Assembly: GCA_945886995.1 (NCBI GenBank) | Contig: CAMCZJ010000137.1 | Location: 1 to 8,210 of the forward strand | Source: Asaia bogorensis | GTDB taxonomy: Bacteria > Pseudomonadota > Alphaproteobacteria > Acetobacterales > Acetobacteraceae | Direction of reading: 5' to 3' | Length of the DNA stretch: 8,210 bases | Shown: piece by piece, positions 6,666 to 8,210 of the stretch | Layout of the letters: each line of letters opens with the position of its first letter | Numbering within the stretch: position 1 is the first letter of the stretch | Made by a program: the position numbers and the translations under genes | The notes under the pieces: model-generated | The model's database searches: none | What the model was told of the DNA's origin: nothing | The model's input: the letters and a program-made list of their open reading frames with translations, nothing else

Positions 6666-6709
6666 GCATTTTCAAGCCGAGTGGAATCACTTGGCGACTC
6701 GGAAAATGC
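6666..6709. repeat. Intergenic palindromic element (REP-like)
   Basis: GCATTTTC (6666-6673) is the exact reverse complement of GAAAATGC (6702-6709). Inside it, CGAGT (6678-6682) pairs with ACTCG (6697-6701), leaving a 4-base bulge on one side and a 14-base loop. An alternative small hairpin, AGTG/CACT, lies in the middle. The outer GCATTTTC...GAAAATGC arms and the internal CCGAGTGGAATCACTTGGCG resemble a palindromic repeat I recall as dispersed between genes in many alphaproteobacteria; copy number here cannot be judged. It occupies most of the corA-amidase spacer. It could act as a bidirectional terminator, an mRNA stabiliser or a protein-binding site. Confidence 0.6.
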
Positions 6710-6722
6710 GACCGAATATGCA

Positions 6723-7763
6723 CTACAGCCAGCCTTTGCGGCGGAAATAGAGAATCGGCATAATGGCTGAGACGATCATCAGCACAAGCGCCAAGGGATA
6801 GCCAAAAGCCAATTTCAATTCAGGCATGAATTCAAAATTCATGCCGTAAATGCTGGCGATCAGCGTGGGTGGCATGAGCGCGACCGAGGCCACGGTAAAG
6901 GTCTTGATGATATTGGTCTGTTCGACATTCAACACGCCAAGCACGGCATCCAGCAGGAATTGCGCCTTTGAATTCAGGAAGCTGGCATGTTCCACCAGGG
7001 ATCGCACATCGCGCACCAGCGTCTTGATCAGCGCCTGGTTTTCCTTGCGTATCGCGGTTCCCTTTTCGGCGCCCACAAAGGTCAGGATGCGCGAAAGACC
7101 AAGCAGGGTTTCGGAAGCGCGTGTCGTCACTTCCCCGACCTGGCCCAAGGTGAACAGCGCATCCTTCAACTTGTCACTGCGCCGCTGCATCTTGAAATCG
7201 GCCTCGGAGGCTCGGAAAGTTGATTGGCTGGCGCGGTCCATGTCGGCGCTGATCTTTTCGAGAATATCGGCGATTCGATCCACAATCTGCTCGAAAAGAT
7301 GCAGCATGACCGCATCTGCTGATTGCAGCAAGGTCGGCTGGCGCTGCGCGCGCGCTGCGAAGGCAGTAAAGGCGCGTGGTGTTGCGTAGCGCACCGTGAC
7401 CAGCGCGCTATTGGTAAGCACAAAGCTGATGGGGGTGGAGCCATACTCGCCTGCTTCCACACCATAGAGAAAATTCGCTGTCAAAAATAGCGTCTCCCCC
7501 TCACGATACAGGCGGGATGAGCTTTCGATTTCCTGCATTTCTTCTCGCGTTGGGATCTCGAGCGAGAGAGCCTCCTGCACCGCGTGTTCTTCCGACGGTG
7601 TAGGGTTCAGCAGGTCGATCCAAACAGCCTGGCGAATATTCTCGGGTTCCGCGACCTCACCGGCGGCTTCCCGCGCGGGTCCAGGCAAGGCGGCGGTGAT
7701 GTGGGAAATGGCACCTTCACGTAGCCGGCAGCGGCCATCCTCAACGGTCCAGGTTGTGAGCAT
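6723..7763 (-). CDS. corA: CorA-family magnesium/cobalt transporter
   Basis: Homopentameric inner-membrane channel for Mg2+ (and Co2+ or Ni2+). The 346-residue protein has the expected architecture: a large cytosolic domain (about 1-285) with helical, charged stretches around 155-285, then two C-terminal membrane helices at about 288-306 and 321-340. The signature YGMNF, with the selectivity motif GMN at 307-309, ends the first helix. The acidic periplasmic loop EFMPEL (311-316) follows, and the tail is the basic FRRKGWL (340-346) typical of CorA. The ATG at 7763 is chosen because GGAGG (7777-7773) is 9 bases upstream. A TTG at 7781 would add six residues and swallow that site. Its transcription is separated from tatA by a terminator, so it probably has its own promoter, though none stands out. 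Mg2+ as main substrate is inferred from family; some GMN proteins carry zinc or efflux ions. Confidence 0.93.
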   Translation of the reverse strand: MLTTWTVEDGRCRLREGAISHITAALPGPAREAAGEVAEPENIRQAVWIDLLNPTPSEEHAVQEALSLEIPTREEMQEIESSSRLYREGETLFLTANFLYGVEAGEYGSTPISFVLTNSALVTVRYATPRAFTAFAARAQRQPTLLQSADAVMLHLFEQIVDRIADILEKISADMDRASQSTFRASEADFKMQRRSDKLKDALFTLGQVGEVTTRASETLLGLSRILTFVGAEKGTAIRKENQALIKTLVRDVRSLVEHASFLNSKAQFLLDAVLGVLNVEQTNIIKTFTVASVALMPPTLIASIYGMNFEFMPELKLAFGYPLALVLMIVSAIMPILYFRRKGWL

Positions 7764-7772
7764 GGCGCGGGC

Positions 7773-7777
7773 CCTCC
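7773..7777 (-). promoter_or_regulatory. Ribosome-binding site deciding the corA start
   Basis: GGAGG on the minus strand is 9 bases before the ATG at 7763. It lies inside the six-codon extension that a TTG start at 7781 would require, which argues for the ATG. Confidence 0.65.
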
Positions 7778-7846
7778 ACAAGGCAAAAAAGGCAGAAACT
7801 TACTAACCCTGGCCCGGCAGCCTGAATAGTCTTATCGGCCCCAAAT

Positions 7847-7864
7847 CCAGGCTTGATAGCCTGG
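7847..7864. repeat. Perfect 7-bp hairpin with tetraloop in the tatA-corA spacer
   Basis: CCAGGCT (7847-7853) and AGCCTGG (7858-7864) are exact reverse complements around a 4-base loop. On the minus strand it lies just after the tatA terminator and ahead of corA. No U-tract follows on either strand, so a backup terminator is unlikely. It may be part of the corA leader or an operator; the role is unknown. Confidence 0.4.
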
Positions 7865-7872
7865 GGAAGGGG

Positions 7873-7907
7873 ATAAAACCGCCCCCGCCCAAAATGGCGT
7901 GGGGCGG
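7873..7907 (-). terminator. Rho-independent terminator of tatA
   Basis: In the minus-strand transcript CCGCCCC (7907-7901), one bulged A (7900) and CGCC (7899-7896) pair with GGCG (7889-7886) and GGGGCGG (7885-7879). That is eleven G-C pairs around a 6-base loop. UUUUAU follows immediately. It begins 9 bases after the tatA stop. It separates tatA from corA and marks the 3' end of the transcript entering from the right. Confidence 0.8.
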
Positions 7908-7916
7908 GCAAGGCTG

Positions 7917-8189
7917 TCAGGCGCCCGGGCGGGGCGGCGTATTTTGCGCGGAAGCGGCCTGCGCGGTGGAAGACGCCGCGGCGGGGCCTTGGATGCTGCC
8001 GGCCGGCTGGGACTGGCCCTGCGCCTGCGCTTCCATCGAGGCATCCGCCTGATCTTCCTTGATATTATGCTTGAAGGACTTGATGCCCTTGGCCAGATCG
8101 CCCATCAGGCCGCTGATCTTGCCGCTGCCGAAAAGCAGCAGGACGACCAGCAGAACAACAAGCCAATGCCAGATGCTGAAGGAACCCAT
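7917..8189 (-). CDS. tatA: Sec-independent protein translocase subunit TatA
   Basis: Inner-membrane subunit of the twin-arginine pathway that forms the pore-like assembly through which folded proteins are exported. The 90-residue protein has the TatA layout: a short N-terminus (MGSFSIWHW), one hydrophobic helix (about 7-20), the conserved Phe-Gly hinge (FG, 20-21), then an amphipathic helix (about 22-44) containing GKISGLMGDLAKGIKSFK. A polar tail rich in Ala, Gln and Ser (about 45-90) follows and is low-complexity, as usual for this family. The ATG at 8189 is supported by GAGG (8200-8197), 7 bases upstream. In many alphaproteobacteria tatA leads tatB and tatC, often after scpA-scpB. Here a terminator and corA follow instead, so any tatBC is elsewhere. 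A TGA at 8201-8199 could end an upstream gene but cannot be assigned. TatE-like paralogy is possible. Confidence 0.92.
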   Translation of the reverse strand: MGSFSIWHWLVVLLVVLLLFGSGKISGLMGDLAKGIKSFKHNIKEDQADASMEAQAQGQSQPAGSIQGPAAASSTAQAASAQNTPPRPGA

Positions 8190-8210
8190 TGCGACGCCTC
8201 AATTCCCAGT

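Noticed and set aside
8190..8210. The 3' end of an upstream gene, possibly scpB
   Set aside because: A TGA is present at 8201-8199, but three preceding codons cannot identify a gene.

Overview
The window reads as an ordinary chromosomal stretch of an alphaproteobacterium. The protein signatures and the cbb/glycolysis-like order tkt-gap-pgk suggest Rhodospirillales, possibly Acetobacteraceae. That placement is inferred from remembered protein character, not from a search. Base composition is moderately GC-rich (about 60% by eye). All seven complete genes lie on the minus strand, so transcription runs from high to low coordinates. Coding density is high; the longest non-coding gaps are only about 100-150 bases.

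Layout in transcription order: tatA (twin-arginine translocase subunit) near the right edge; a 153-base spacer with a strong intrinsic terminator and a second perfect hairpin; corA (Mg2+/Co2+ channel); a 79-base spacer holding a palindromic element of a type common in alphaproteobacterial intergenic DNA; an acetamidase/formamidase-family gene; chaA (Ca2+/H+ antiporter); a 105-base spacer with a plausible sigma-70 promoter; then the carbon-metabolism cluster tkt-gap-pgk. The left 106 bases hold hairpins and what may be the first ten codons of another minus-strand gene.

tkt, gap and pgk encode transketolase, glyceraldehyde-3-phosphate dehydrogenase and phosphoglycerate kinase. They are spaced 29 and 53 bases apart and probably share one transcript. 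Together they link the non-oxidative pentose phosphate (or Calvin-type) sugar rearrangements to lower glycolysis and gluconeogenesis. The upstream genes are two cation transporters flanking an amidase, and a protein-export subunit; no shared pathway is evident for them.

I found no undescribed multi-gene system, mobile element, CRISPR array, rRNA or tRNA. The points most worth a second look are RNA-level: a perfect 9-bp inverted repeat abutting a candidate start codon at the left edge, with competing GGGCAG/CTGCCC pairings; an 8-bp hairpin between gap and pgk; a weak hairpin that would mask the gap ribosome-binding site; and the palindromic repeat between corA and the amidase. A tatA not immediately followed by tatB is a modest synteny oddity.
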